A DNA stretch of 64,000 bases, taken from contig QYAI01000028.1 in NCBI GenBank assembly GCA_003988855.1, forward strand, positions 310,001 through 374,000, given 5' to 3'. The notes beneath the pieces are model-generated. The model did no database searches, was not told where the DNA came from, and was given only the letters and a program-made list of their open reading frames with translations. A program made the translations under genes and the position numbers. This DNA is from Arachnopeziza araneosa. Its lineage: Eukaryota; Ascomycota; Leotiomycetes; Helotiales; Arachnopezizaceae. Positions 34,194 through 45,980 of this stretch are shown here, piece by piece (within the stretch, counting starts at the first letter, position 1; every line of letters starts with the position of its first letter).

Positions 34194-34467
34194 ATGTGCT
34201 ACAAAGCCACCTGTCAAACATGCCGTACGTATCCTCCTCGCTTATCTTCTACGCATATTTTAATCTAGAGCAGAAAAATCTACCTGGAATGGCTGCGGTT
34301 CGCACATCCCTTCGGTCTTGGATCAGATCCCAAAAGACCAGTGGTGTACATGCGAACCGAAGACTGTCGTTGGAGATAAAGAATATCCGCCGCAGATTTC
34401 AGGAGCTGGTATGTTTGCGGGTTTGGTTGGAGGCTTGTTTGGACGAGGAGGAAATCGGGAACTATAG
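34194..34467 (+). CDS. small Cys-rich conserved fungal protein (75 residues)
   Basis: Exon 34194-34224, intron 34225-34270 (GTACGT donor), exon 34271-34467; exactly 76 codons with stop. The product MCYKATCQTCPEKSTWNGC carries Cys at 2, 7, 10 and 19 and then WCTCEP further on, a spacing suited to zinc binding. The C-terminus is Gly-rich (AGLVGGLFGRGG). I recall short fungal proteins beginning MCYK.. with the same CxTC..WWGCG.. layout, but I know no function. There is no signal peptide. The gene is easy to miss because neither exon is long. Confidence 0.65.
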
Positions 34468-34609
34468 TGAGATACGGAAGGAATGCGTTACATGAGGAAA
34501 GACAGCCTGTGGCGAGATCAAATTTCCATATGCTTTTGAGGATATAGCAACGAGTGTATCACAATGAACAAGGTGCTTTTGTATACAATACAATTCTAGT
34601 CTATCGAAT

Positions 34610-35944
34610 CTAAATCCTACTGCCCTTCACAAACTGCCCTCTGTGATATTGTACTGGCCACTGTACCTGAACACCAAGTCTATAAGCAACTCTAAACACC
34701 CACTCCGGCTCTCTCAAGAACTGTCTAGCAACAAAAACAATATCCGCTTTCGCTGTGGACCCTTCTTCATTCTCGATCTCAATAGGCCGAGGTTCTGTCT
34801 CGACTCCGTTTTCTAAAATACTTTTCGCTTGCTCGGCTTCGGTAATCAAACCAACTGCACCAATAAGCAAATTCTTAATACCTGATTCGTGTAGCGCTTT
34901 CCGAATACGCGCTGAGATGTCTATCTGGTAGTTGTTGAAAGGTGTTATAGCTGCAGCTGCGTTATTTCCTCCGGAACTGACATCCAATATATCCACCCCA
35001 AGAGCGGGAAGTAATTTTGCGAGTCGGATCGTCGATTCAACATCCCAACTCTCCTCTGCTTTCTTCTCCATCCATTCCGTGGCACTGACTCTCACAGACA
35101 ATGGCATTCCGGATGGCATCACCTCTCTCATAGCCTGTATGATTTCGATCAAGATCCTGATTCTGTTCTCGAAACTGCCGCCGTAATTGTCCGTCCGGCG
35201 GTTGCTGATTGGTGAAAGGAAAGACGAAATCAGATAGCCATGTGCCCCATGAATCTCAATAACATCAATTCCGGCTTCAATCGCCCTCTTGGTACTATCC
35301 CTAAATCCATTGATAACTTCTTTGATCTGTTGCAAACTCATCTCCTTCGGCATAGGAAACCCCGCACCCCATTGTATTGCACTCGGCCCCCAGACGTTAT
35401 CCGGCCAGCCGCCAATTTCCTCCGTCGCAGTTATCGCTAGATTCGTGCTCTTACGATCCATCAACCACGGCGCGACCACGCTAGCCTTTCTGCCAGCATG
35501 GGCCAATTGTATACCTAACTTCTGGCCCTGGCTGTGTACGAAATCGGCGATTCGACGGATAGGCGCGATCTGCGAGTCTTGCCAGAGGCCCGAGTCTTGG
35601 GGCGTGATACCACCATTGTCGAGGACAGCTGTGGCTTCGATGATTGTAAGGGAGGCTCCGCGGTAGGCGAATGCAGAAAGATGTGTGAAGTGGAAGTCAG
35701 TAAGGTGGCCATGATCCGCGGAATACATGCACATTGGCGCGACCCCTTTGACCAATTTAGCACAGTATCATAAGAGATCTGAGACAGAAAATATACATAT
35801 GCGGTTTTGAAAAGTCACGTCGCGGACCTTGAAGGGCGTAAAGAGCGTCGGAGGGTGGGGCGAGATAGCTGTACCCGCGAGAACCTCTTGCTTTGGGGTG
35901 TAATAAGAAGTGTTGGGAGCTGCGACATTGATAGGTGGCGCCAT
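34610..35944 (-). CDS. Old-yellow-enzyme-family NADH:flavin oxidoreductase (YqjM-like)
   Basis: Exon 35944-35797, intron 35746-35796, exon 35745-34610; 427 residues. The TIM-barrel signatures are clear. The spliced N-terminal strand is NRIWVAPMCMYSADHG. HAGRKAS follows, then IEIHGAHGYLISSFLSP, then SNRRTDNYGGSFENR, and a phosphate-binding region near the end. The protein binds FMN and reduces activated C=C bonds with NAD(P)H. It is closer to the bacterial YqjM/thermophilic-like class (PMCMYSA, with Cys in the first motif) than to classical yeast OYE. It is probably cytosolic; physiological substrate unknown. The first ATG in frame at a sensible place is 35944. Confidence 0.92.
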
Positions 35945-36449
35945 TTTTAAAATCAAAATGTAATACAGTCTATGAAACGAAAAGAGCTAGGCATAATGGA
36001 GGAATCAAGAGGATAACCAAAGAATATATTTATATTTCGAAGGCATTAATTTCTGCCGCCAGCCAGAGATTTGTAATCCCAGGCGGTGAGGGACAGAGAT
36101 GCCGAACGGCCCTTTGCACCAGAAAAGGGAATTGAACTCCATGCTGTGACAACGTTTTATGGATGGAAAATGATGCAAGAACATTATAAAGCAAGTGCTG
36201 CGAAAATTTCATATGCATAGTATTCTTGCTAGCATCCATTGACTGGGGTTGATTGCCAGTACAATTGGACAGAATATGCGAAACCTGCCAGCCTCTGTAT
36301 TGATTTCAAATCTCGACCTGTAGATTTATATTGGATGTTCAAATTACAGTTGAAGACTTGGTGCTTCCAGCCAGTTTTGGTTGTCAAAGCCATGCATACT
36401 TTTTAATCTATCCTACATCTCTTGGTCAGTGTCAATTTACACATTGTCT
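35945..36449. other. intergenic
   Basis: Spacer between two minus-strand genes. Nothing recognised. Confidence 0.45.
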
Positions 36450-37818
36450 CTACCTCCTCTTGAATCCTTGCCCCTTCTTTATTTTTTCATCTTTCCTCTG
36501 CTTATCTGGCTCTACATATTTTATTATCATATCGTCAAACTCTCGAAAGGTCGCTGGTAATTCGTGCTTTGGTTTATTCGGATTTCTCCCTTCTAAAAGC
36601 TGATTGACCCAGTCAGGCTGCTGGAGTGGATTATTCGGATCCTTTCCAATCTGCTTGATCCAGTCCGGGAGATTCTTGCCATATTTATCAAGATTTACTG
36701 TGCCTTCTTTTTCTTTGCGAGCAGTTCGTTGCTCTGGTGTTTCAGTGTAGCCAGCTGGAAGCCGGGTTGAGTTGAGTGGGGTGTTAGGTATCACACTGTC
36801 CACATCCAGTTGTGGACCTGAGTTGCCTGAAGACTTTGTGGAACTGAAGCTTGGTTTTCCAGCCATCTTCATTGCACGATGAGCACCAGATTCTTGTTTA
36901 GTGGCACGCAATTTTTCTCGTCGATTAATGAATCCGTGAGGTGCGGTCCTACCAAAAGCTGATCTCCAGGCGGAGTATCCTTGTATCTGGCATACATCAT
37001 AACGAGCACAAACATATGTTCCTTGCCCTTTAAAACGCTTGTCTCCTGGTGGAACCGTGAATTTGCCAACGCCCATTTTGGTAACTTCTGGCCAGACCAT
37101 CTATTGTTACTTAATCAGTTGCATCATATTATTGCGTATGATTTACTTGGCATACCTGTGTATAATGCCCCGTTTCGCCTTGTTGTCCCGTACTCTGACC
37201 ATCCTTGACTGGATCTCCATTATAACCCTTCTTCTCATCAGCCCACAACTTTGATGCTGCCTTCAGAGACAAGCCTCCACTTCCGCTTGCGCTTCCACCT
37301 CCGGCAGCATTGCCAACGTTAGCAGCCTGCGATTTGGGTTGCTGTGCTTGGCTACCAGCTGGCGGTGGCCAAACTGGAGCTTGTTTCTGTCCTTGGCTCC
37401 CTGCATTCTGCCCCGCATTCGATGCCTGTGGTGGCCAATTCGGCGGTTGCTGCTGTTGAGCAGAAAGCCCCATCGCTGTAGCCATTGGGAATGCAAAACC
37501 TGGAAAGCCAAAGCCTTGGAAGTTAAGGTTCTGGGGCTGGTATCTAACGCCACCATCTATACCCCAGGCTAAGTTCTCCCCTTGTCCTGTCCGTTGAACA
37601 TTCTCTACATCGTGTTGCTGCTTTCCCATTTCTGCCATTCTGCGAGCGTGAGCTGTAGCTCCTTTGGCAAGAGTGTCGGACCATACTAGGTCGGGGCGTG
37701 AGCCGCCTGGGGCTTCGCGACGCGCTGAGATGAAAATTTAGAGTAGTAGATGATATAGTAGATACTTACCTTTGTTATGCAACTCTAGTGCTGCTTGTTG
37801 GTCTTGTGTTAGACCCAT
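36450..37818 (-). CDS. CAP/SCP domain protein without signal peptide, Gln/Gly-rich insert
   Basis: Exons 37818-37770, 37724-37156 and 37100-36450; introns of 45 and 55 nt; 422 residues. Splicing gives ELHNKARREAPGGSRPDLVW, then QHD, TGQGENLAWG, LWADEKKGY and GETGHYTQMVWPEVTKMGVG: a complete CAP domain with the HYTQMVW motif. An insert of about 90 residues rich in Gln, Pro, Ala and Gly interrupts the domain. VPPGDKRFKGQGTYVCARYD then follows, nearly the same block as in the CAP gene at 7722. The C-terminal 170 residues are charged and disordered, ending KKGQGFKRR. There is no leader peptide (MGLTQDQQAALELHN), so it is probably intracellular. The intron after LHN(E/K) sits at the same codon and phase in both CAP genes, so the two are paralogues. 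Confidence 0.82.
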
Positions 37819-38537
37819 TACTATTTGGGAATTGTCCTAAAGTCTCACACTTGGCGGTTTTTTCTTGAAGGGATCGAAACGGCTCTTAAATACTAGGATT
37901 CTGGGTAATCATTCGTCGTATCTGATTAATTTTGAAGAAGGTATTCCTAGATAAGTATCTGTGATTTAATCAATGTTTGTTGATCATTCACTGTAGAGCG
38001 GTGTCATTGATCTCTGCCACTTATGGGTCGGTAGATCGCGCATCCAAGTCTCTTATTAAAACAAGCTTAAAGCCTGCTTACAGGTGACATTAAATATGAA
38101 CACCTAACCTCTTCTAATCTACCTTAAATAATAGTAAAATAAACCATGAATTAAAGAGCTAGTGATACGACAAGTTGAAGTTCTGAAGAACGACAAATTG
38201 CTTCGCTAAATGGAGAAAGCAGACTCTCAGCCCAAGTATAATAGCTCAGGTATAAAATCTAAGAAATCGAGAAACCAGGTAAATGATTTGAAAATTTGAA
38301 TATCAATTGCGCCATTGACATTTCCACTTGAAGCCAGCCCTACGGTTGATACCCCGCTACTTAGGGCGGTGACACGGCTGAATATCGGCTGGCGTCAGGT
38401 GGCTCGCAGATAAAAATCATTCTGCCACCCCAGCATTATACTTTCTTTTTCTGCCCATTGACTCTTCATTGACTCAACGTTCACTGCGTAACGGATTGTA
38501 CTCCAGATTTTCTTCCTGCACACTTCAGTCTACAACC
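37819..38537. other. intergenic, divergent promoters
   Basis: AT-rich region between the CAP gene (minus) and argininosuccinate lyase (plus). No further feature recognised; a binding site for a general amino-acid control factor was not clearly seen. Confidence 0.45.
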
Positions 38538-40064
38538 ATGGCTCAAACACCTAAAAATAGTCAGCCAATTCGGCTCTGGGGCGGCAGATTCACAGGTGCT
38601 TCAGATCCATTGATGGACCAGTACAATGAGAGTTTATCAATGGACCGCGTTTTCTATGCTCAGGATATCAAGGGCTCAATTGCGTATGCTAGAGCCAATG
38701 TCAGAACTGGCATTCTCACTGAAGCAGAATTCACAACTATTCAAGGTGGTCTGAATGAAATTCTCGAGGAATGGAAGCAGGACAAATTCGTGGCTAAACC
38801 TGGAGATGAAGGTAGGTAGCTCATATTACAGTCTTCAACAAGCCATTGGACCTTCGTAAGTTCTAGCTAACCTCCTAGCAAGATATCCACACGGCAAACG
38901 AGCGTCGATTAGGTGAAATCATCGGCACTCATATCGCAGGAAAGCTTCACACAGGCCGCAGTCGCAACGACCAAGTATCAACGGACATGCGCTTGTGGCT
39001 GCGAGACGAGCTAGTTCTGATCGAAGAATACTTAATTGACCTCCTGAAAGTCATCCTCCACCGCGCGGAACAAGATATTGACTACCTCATGCCATCCTAC
39101 ACCCATCTGCAACGAGCACAACCCATTCGTTGGAGCCATTGGCTCCTTAGCTACGCCACAGCCTTCCAATCCGATTTGGAACGTCTACGATTTACCAAGA
39201 AGAACATCAATAAGTCCCCTCTTGGTTGCGGTGCCGTTGCTGGTAATGCATTTGGAATTGATCGGGTGCAGATTGCAAAAGAACTGGGCTTTGAAGGCCT
39301 GATCATGAACAGCATGTCCGCTGTCGGGGACCGAGATTTTGTTGTCGAGTTTCTTCAATGCGCTTCGAGTATTGGAAGTCATCTCTCCCGCTGGTCCGAA
39401 GACTTGATCATCTACAGTTCACTTGAATTTGGTTACGTCAAGTTGGCAGATGCATATACAACAGGTAGCTCTCTCATGCCGCAGAAGAAGAATAGCGATT
39501 CCTTGGAGCTTCTCCGTGGCAAGTCGGGACGGATATTCGGTGCTATGGCTGGATTGATGATGAGTATCAAGGGAATTCCATCAACTTACAACAAGGACTT
39601 GCAGGAGAGCGTGCAGCCCATGTTAGATACGACAAAGACCTTAAAGGACAGTCTACAAATTGCGGCCAGGTCGTTAGCCACTGCTACGGTATATCCGGAG
39701 AAGATGCGAGCAGCCTTGAGCCCTGATATGCTAGCCACAGACCTCGCAGAGTATCTCGTCCGAAAAGGTAAGCCATGCTCAACATGTTGAGTTACATCAT
39801 AAATCGCTGCTAATTTCACCAGGCGTCCCATTCCGCGAGACTCATCATCTAGCAGGGAAGATGGTAGCCCTCGCCGAAGATGAGAACAAAGGCATGAATG
39901 AACTCACCGTTCAACAATTCCAGGGTGTAGACAAGCGATTTGGTAACGATATCTTGACAGTCTTTGACTACGAGCGCTCGGTAGAACTGAAGTCTACCCC
40001 AGGTGGGACCAGTCGTAGCGCGGTGTTGGAGACTCTAGCAGAACTGAAGAAGTCATTAGAATAG
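38538..40064 (+). CDS. ARG4: argininosuccinate lyase
   Basis: Exons 38538-38811, 38883-39767 and 39823-40064; introns of 71 and 55 nt; 466 residues, the usual family length. It splits argininosuccinate into arginine and fumarate, the last step of arginine biosynthesis. Family marks: RLWGGRF at the start, DIHTANERRL, HTGRSRNDQV, SYTHLQRAQP and the fumarase-superfamily signature GSSLMPQKKNSD at about 286-297, whose flexible loop holds the catalytic Ser. All are intact. It has no mitochondrial leader from ATG 38538. It faces the GH15 gene tail to tail. Confidence 0.96.
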
Positions 40065-40550
40065 GCTATTACTGCCTTTATGTGATTGTATTTGGGTCGC
40101 CTTTTGGGGAGGAAATTTATGGGATAATTGGGATATCCAAAAGTACTAGATCTGCTGTCTATTGCTGTTCGTTTCAGCCACAATCTCAATTGCAACCCTA
40201 CTGCAATACACTATCTCTTCTTTCATAACCTTGATCTCATGAAGACCTGAGCTAATATTGTGGGGCAATTCTTTCCACCATTGTACCGAAAATCGCCTCA
40301 GGGCTATCATTTGTTGTGGAAATTGTATACCTCAGTGGGGATGCCAATACAGATACAGAACTGGATCGAATTAAATAGATCTCACTGCATCTAGGCTAAC
40401 TAGGTGATGAAATATTTCTAATTTTTGGTTCTTTCTTCTTGTTCTTTGAATACTTCACTCCTCTCGTAAGTTCCTTCAAAATCATCCCCATTTCATTGGT
40501 ACTTTATTTCATCCTTGACACTATTCAGTGTTACCTTCCCTGAACAAGAA
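40065..40550. other. intergenic, convergent 3' flanks
   Basis: AT-rich spacer between convergent genes. Nothing recognised. Confidence 0.5.
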
Positions 40551-43004
40551 TTATCTTCTATGTTCACTTACTCGATCCAAATTGAATGCGGCACTGATCA
40601 TTGCCAAGTGACTGAAGGCCTGCGGAGTATTTCCTAACTGCTCTCCACTCCTCGAAATTTCTTCACTAAACATCCCGAGATGATTACCGAACGTGAGCAT
40701 ATTCTCAAAGATGTTGACTGCTCGGACCAGGTATTTACTATCGTATACCCCGGCGCGGGTCAGAGCTTCGACGAGCCAAAAGGTACACATGGAAAAGGCA
40801 CCTTCTCTGCCACCGACACCTAATACCGTGGGATCAGTATTACCACACGGAGGAGCAGAAAGAGATTTATTTGATGAGATCGGAGAAGGAAGAGGCAGAG
40901 AGGAACTTAGGGGAAATGTACCGTCTTCGGCTAACTCCGTATTGTAGCGATAGACTAGGCCAGTAGATGTAAGTCCACCCTTCTCAGGCGAGAGAAGGAT
41001 ACGATCCATGGTTCTCAGGAAACGCGGATCGTTGGGTGAGATGAAGAAAACCAATGGAGCAATAAGGATAGATGAATCGAGCTGGTCGCCGGATTCATAG
41101 GATTGAATGAAACAGTGGAGGTTGGAGCTGTAACCTAAGAAATGGTCAAAATTAGATATTGGAAAACACATTCGTAGGGATGCACCTTTCGTCATAATCT
41201 CCTCGTAAATCTCATCGCGGATTGCCATCCACTCATTGCGCTTGGGACAGGGGAGGCAGCGCTTCTCAGCCAAACGGATACCACGGTCGAAAGCGACCCA
41301 GAGCATGATCTTGGAGTAAACGTAGTTCTGTTTACGACTTCGAACTTCCCAGATGGACATGTCGGGTTCTGACAGTCAGTACGGGTAACAAAAAGGGGGA
41401 TCTATATACCTCGCCAGATCTTGACGGCATAATCTATAACAAATCAGCAAACTGTCACTGCTATGTGAACTACACACCTAGAATATCTCGAACCGCTACC
41501 CACTGCTCCCATGTCACAGGTTTTCCATACTTATTGTATAGATAGATGCCATCCATTAGTTCTCCATATATATCCCACTGTTGGTGGAACGCCGCCCCAT
41601 TTCCGATACGAACCGGCTTGCTGTCTCGGTACCCTGCTAGATGGCTAAGACAGGTCAGAGAAGAAGCGAGAAACAAGAACAAACTTACGTCAACTCAATT
41701 TCAGGGATATCAGTTTCGCCACGGATAGTGAACATAATTGGGAGCGCCCCATCTTCACCTCTCGACTTGCGGAATCTATCGCTCATGAAGTCCATATATG
41801 AATCAGCTTCTTCAGTGAAACCAAGCCGGAGAAGAATGTAAATCGTAAAGCTTGAGTCTCGAACCCAACAAAATCGGTAGTCCCAATTCCTTAAAACATT
41901 AGCTCTAATCCTAAAAACTTCACAAGACTCACCGAACACCACCTATGTCTTCGGGAATAGAGAATGTAGGTGCTGCGATAATTGCACCGGTTGGCTCATA
42001 GGTGAGAAGTTTCAAGATCATCAAAGATCTGTTGACAACCTCTCTCCAACGTCCCTTATACTTGCTCTTAGAGATCCAATTGTACCAATAGCTCTGAGTG
42101 TCATGTTGTTGACGATCAAGGACTTCGGTAGTCACGTCCCGAGTAACATGATTAGGGATATCGTCTCGCAATACGAAAGAGATAGCCTGGCCCTCCTCAA
42201 GATGTATATGGGCAGTGACGCCCTCTCCAAGCATACCTGGCTTCTTCTCCTTGCGGAACACCACGGCCGGGCAGGTGAAAGCATCCTCCTCGCCCCGATC
42301 TATGGTGACGTCCAATTGTAGCTTAACATTTGCACTAGAAAATGTGACTGTTTTGCTTTCGATGCATCCGGGAGGATGTTCGGCGAGATGAACTGTGGTT
42401 TCATGTTTGTGGGAAGCATATCCGAAGGCAGGAAATATTTCGACATCTGGCAATGTTAGTTGGACTTAACGAAAGCGAAGTAACTCATACCCAGGTCAGC
42501 CTTTCCACGAATGCATTCCACCCGCCTAACCAACCATTTTTTTAATTCATCCTGGACTGTAACTGCTTCTCTGAATGGCATCTGTTTAGGAGCTTTTGTT
42601 ATGACATGGCTGTTCTTGGGACGTGGAAAGAAATCGACCAAGTCTACAACACCATCTTCGTGGATATATCGGGTCTGGAGAATGTTGGTGGATGGGAGGT
42701 ATTGTTGTTTCGTAGTAAAGTTATGACCTTTGGGAGGACAGACGCTGAAGTATCCACCTTTATCCTTGTCGAGCAACCTGCAGAAGACGGAGGGAGAATC
42801 AAAGTCGGGCCTGAGGAGAGGGGAATTAGTCGGCGCTGGGAGAGGAGAGGAGAGGAGGGAAGCTTACCAGCACATGAAATCCAGAGCGCCATCAATTCCA
42901 ACCAGAGCGCAAGTCCGCATGTTGCCAATCAAGCCATAATTCTCGATGGGGAGGTAGCCCGTCTGGTCGCGGCGAGCTGTCTGGATTGGAGCTTGAGCCG
43001 ACAT
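40551..43004 (-). CDS. GH15 family glycoside hydrolase, bacterial-type (trehalase/glucoamylase-like), intracellular
   Basis: Eight exons starting at ATG 43004. Exon ends are near 42868, 42491, 41933, 41689, 41478, 41410, 41186 and 40551; one exon is only 24 nt (41433-41410). The sum is 710 codons, 709 residues. The N-terminus GYLPIENYGLIGNMRTCAL and GALDFMCWPDFDSPS is the beta-sandwich domain that precedes GH15 catalytic domains in bacterial proteins. The (alpha/alpha)6 barrel follows: NWDYRFCWVRDSSFT, IWEVRSRKQNYVYSK with one catalytic Glu in WEVR, and GMFSEEISRSGEQLGNTPQA with the second. It has no signal peptide and no starch-binding domain, unlike the secreted fungal glucoamylases. The substrate may be trehalose or another alpha-glucoside, which the sequence alone does not decide. 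Confidence 0.87.
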
Positions 43005-44074
43005 GATGGTAATTGGGATTTGAGAGAAGAAGATGGAAAGGCTTTATGGGCTGTAAAGAGGTTCTTCGAGGGGTAAAGGAAAGGATTCGGGAGCTTGATA
43101 GTGGTTTGGGTTGATTGAGCTCTGAGATCAAGGGAGAGGAGGGAGAGTTAAAGCAGAGCTGCGTTGTACTATGGAGTAGAGGGGTAATGCAAGAGAGATC
43201 CTTTTCCAATGAGAAGCCCCAGGGCGTCTCTTTGTCAGCCGGTGCAGTGCCAATTGAACCCCACGAAACTGAGGGGGGATTGCAGGTCGGAAGAGGCGGC
43301 CGCTTGATCGACCCTGCATGGCCGCTGCCAGCAATGACATAACGCTGCCGGAGATGCTGACTGTGCCGATTTGGCCATCACCTGATATCAAAATGATTTG
43401 AGCCTTTTAAGGAGCGCAAATAATGCAAGGAGAAGGGTTGAAAGATGGCTTGAAATTTCTGGAGATAAGGTGCTTTGGAGAACAGAGTCGGAGTTTCGCT
43501 CTGCGGCATGACTGCTCCCACGCCCCCAAGGAGTGCTGAAAGAACCACGCGACACCAAAAAAAGAGATGGAAAGGTGCGACACAGCAGGGGAGAAGCACA
43601 GAAAAAGAAGAAGAAGAAGAAGAAGAAAAAGAAGAAGAAAAAGCAACATGGCAAAAGAAATCATATGGGGTCTGAGAATCACTCCCGTCTTCATACTAGT
43701 CACGCTTTCTAAGAGGCAAAAGCAGTTGATCGCCAACTCTCGCCTCTTCTGTACTGTACAGTACCTCTTCTCGGGCACTTGGTCTAGCCCAACAGGGTCA
43801 CGCAAAACTCCGTCACAGGGCTTCATCTTACCCAATCATGCAACCCCCAACACCCGTCGACCAACAACAAAAACTGCACAGGTTCGAAAAGCTACTCCAT
43901 AATGGGCAGCCATTCTTGCATTATGATTTATGCATAATTCTGCCGCTCCAGTTTTCCGTCTGGCCTCTTCTTCCATTGGCGTAGTGCTCATGACCGCCTG
44001 CCAGATCTGACCAAGATCCCCTGAGCTCAGACAACGCCAACTATCCTCGAGCGGAATAGTGACGGAGCGCAAAG
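43005..44074. other. intergenic, divergent promoters
   Basis: About 1.07 kb between the GH15 gene (minus) and the transporter gene (plus), with a purine tract at 43601-43643. Several open frames cross the tract because of its composition; none is called. Confidence 0.4.
43601..43643. repeat. polypurine (GAA)n microsatellite
   Basis: About 43 nt of GAA repeats with A insertions on the plus strand, and no pyrimidine. It lies about 430 bp upstream of the transporter gene and could be a promoter spacer or replication-slippage product. Confidence 0.9.
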
Positions 44075-45980
44075 ATGGCAGACGACCATCCTCCCTCACC
44101 GGCGAGCCCATCGCAGCCTTCTTCTTCAATTGCTCGTTCTGAATTCCCTCAGCCATCGTTGGCTCGCGTCCCGTCCACGTCGGACCTCTCGATTCGAAAC
44201 AGTAACGAGCTCTACGCTCCTGATGCTGCAGCCGCGCTCTCCAGTTTGAAGCCGCTCGATAGCGATATGGAGCCAGAAACGTCCGGTCACAGGCGGCGGC
44301 GGAGTAGTTTAATGAACAGCATCGATCCAGCCAAGACGGGAAAGGCGAGGACACAGAGAAGCTTATCGAGAGGGAGAGATGGCATACAAGAAGATCCAAA
44401 ACTTGCGGATGAAGACGACGAAACGAGCGAGGATTTGGAGATGGATAATTTGAGTGAGGATGGGCTACAAGACGACGAGGAGACCGGATTGACTTCCAAA
44501 GCCAAGGGAAAGCGAAAAGGAAGGAAGCGGAGGAATACCCTGCTGGATCAGAGAGTCATTGCCGTCACCGCAGAAGAGAAGAAAGAGGCGGATCAGCACG
44601 TCTTGAAGAGGAGTTTAATCAATGGGGGGTTAATAGGGCTATGGTATCTATTTTCGCTCTCAATCTCAATCGTAAGTAAGCCAGAACATCTGCCAAGATT
44701 TATCTAACGGGTTCTAGTATAATAAATGGATGTTCGACCCTTCTCATCTCAACTTCCATTTTCCTCTTTTTACGACCTGTTTTCACATGCTGGTCCAATT
44801 TACCCTGGCCTCTTGCGTACTCTACTTCTTCCCACGTTTCCGACCTAGACATGACTCTATTTCCAATCCACACAATACAACACATATGTCAGAAGCGGAA
44901 GGGTTACAACACAAGACCGAGAGCGAAAAGCCCTTGATGAGTCGAACCTTTTATTTAACAAGAATTGGGCCATGCGGGTTGGCTACAGGACTCGATATTG
45001 GTCTTGGCAATATGTCTTTAAAATTTATTACTTTGACATTTTATAGTATGTATAAACTAAGGGGTTTTTAGTTCTCCACTAATTGGTCTGTAGCCATGTG
45101 CAAGTCCTCTGCCCTAGCTTTCGTTCTACTCTTTGCCTTTGTCTTCCGACTCGAAACGCCTTCTTGGCGTCTTGTTGCGATTATTGCTACCATGACCATT
45201 GGGGTAATCATGATGGTTGCCGGCGAAGTCGATTTTTCTGCCCTTGGATTTGTCCTCGTGATTTCCGCCGCCTTCTTCTCGGGTTTTCGCTGGGGCCTTA
45301 CCCAAATCCTTCTCCTCCGCAACCCGGCTACATCCAACCCTTTCTCCTCAATCTTTTACCTTGCTCCAGTCATGTTTGCCTCACTTCTCCTCCTCGCCAT
45401 CCCCGTGGAAGGGTTTCCGAGTCTGATTGAGGGGTTCAACATCTTGGTTGAGAAAAAAGGTCCAGTTCTGGGACCGCTGCTTCTATTATTTCCCGGATGT
45501 ATAGCCTTCTGCATGACAGCTTCAGAATTTGCCTTGCTGCAACGCACATCTGTGGTGACATTAAGCATAGCAGGCATCTTTAAAGAGGTGGTCACAATTT
45601 CAGCAGCTGGTATAATCTTCCACGATCCTCTCACACCCATTAACGTTTCCGGTCTCTTCGTTACAATCGGAGCCATCGCTGCATATAATTACATCAAAAT
45701 CCGGAAGATGAGGGATGATGCGCAGCAAGAGGTGCATCAAGGACACGTCAGAATTCAGGATGAAAGTGATGGAGATGCGGATGGAGAAAGTAGCGATGAA
45801 GGTGAAGACTGGAATACGGCTAAAGGAACGTATGTTACTTCAGATGGCGATATATTACCAAATCCAGACGCGTTTAGAGCCAAGAAAGGCGAAAGTTCAA
45901 GTGGGCCAAGGCCAAGTGGGGAACGTATGAGAGAGGAGATGTTAGCGTTGGCAGCGAGCAAGAGGAAGTTGAACAGTTAG
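44075..45980 (+). CDS. triose-phosphate/nucleotide-sugar transporter family (SLC35-type) membrane protein
   Basis: Exons 44075-44671, 44718-45045 and 45094-45980; introns of 46 and 48 nt; 603 residues. A hydrophilic N-tail of about 180 residues (acidic then Lys/Arg-rich) leads into ten hydrophobic helices, starting LINGGLIGLWYLFSLSISIY and YNKWMFDP, the hallmark of the TPT family. It continues with GLDIGLGNMSLKFI, TMCKSSALAFVLLFAF, FRWGLTQILL and a last helix INVSGLFVTIGAIAAYNYIK. The C-terminal tail of about 100 residues is acidic. It is probably a Golgi or ER antiporter of a nucleotide sugar or related phosphate ester (SLC35C2-like); the substrate is not predictable here. All helices look intact. 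Confidence 0.9.

Noticed and set aside
43388..43902. Poly-Phe, poly-Glu and poly-Lys frames
   Set aside because: They are caused by the GAA tract on either strand.
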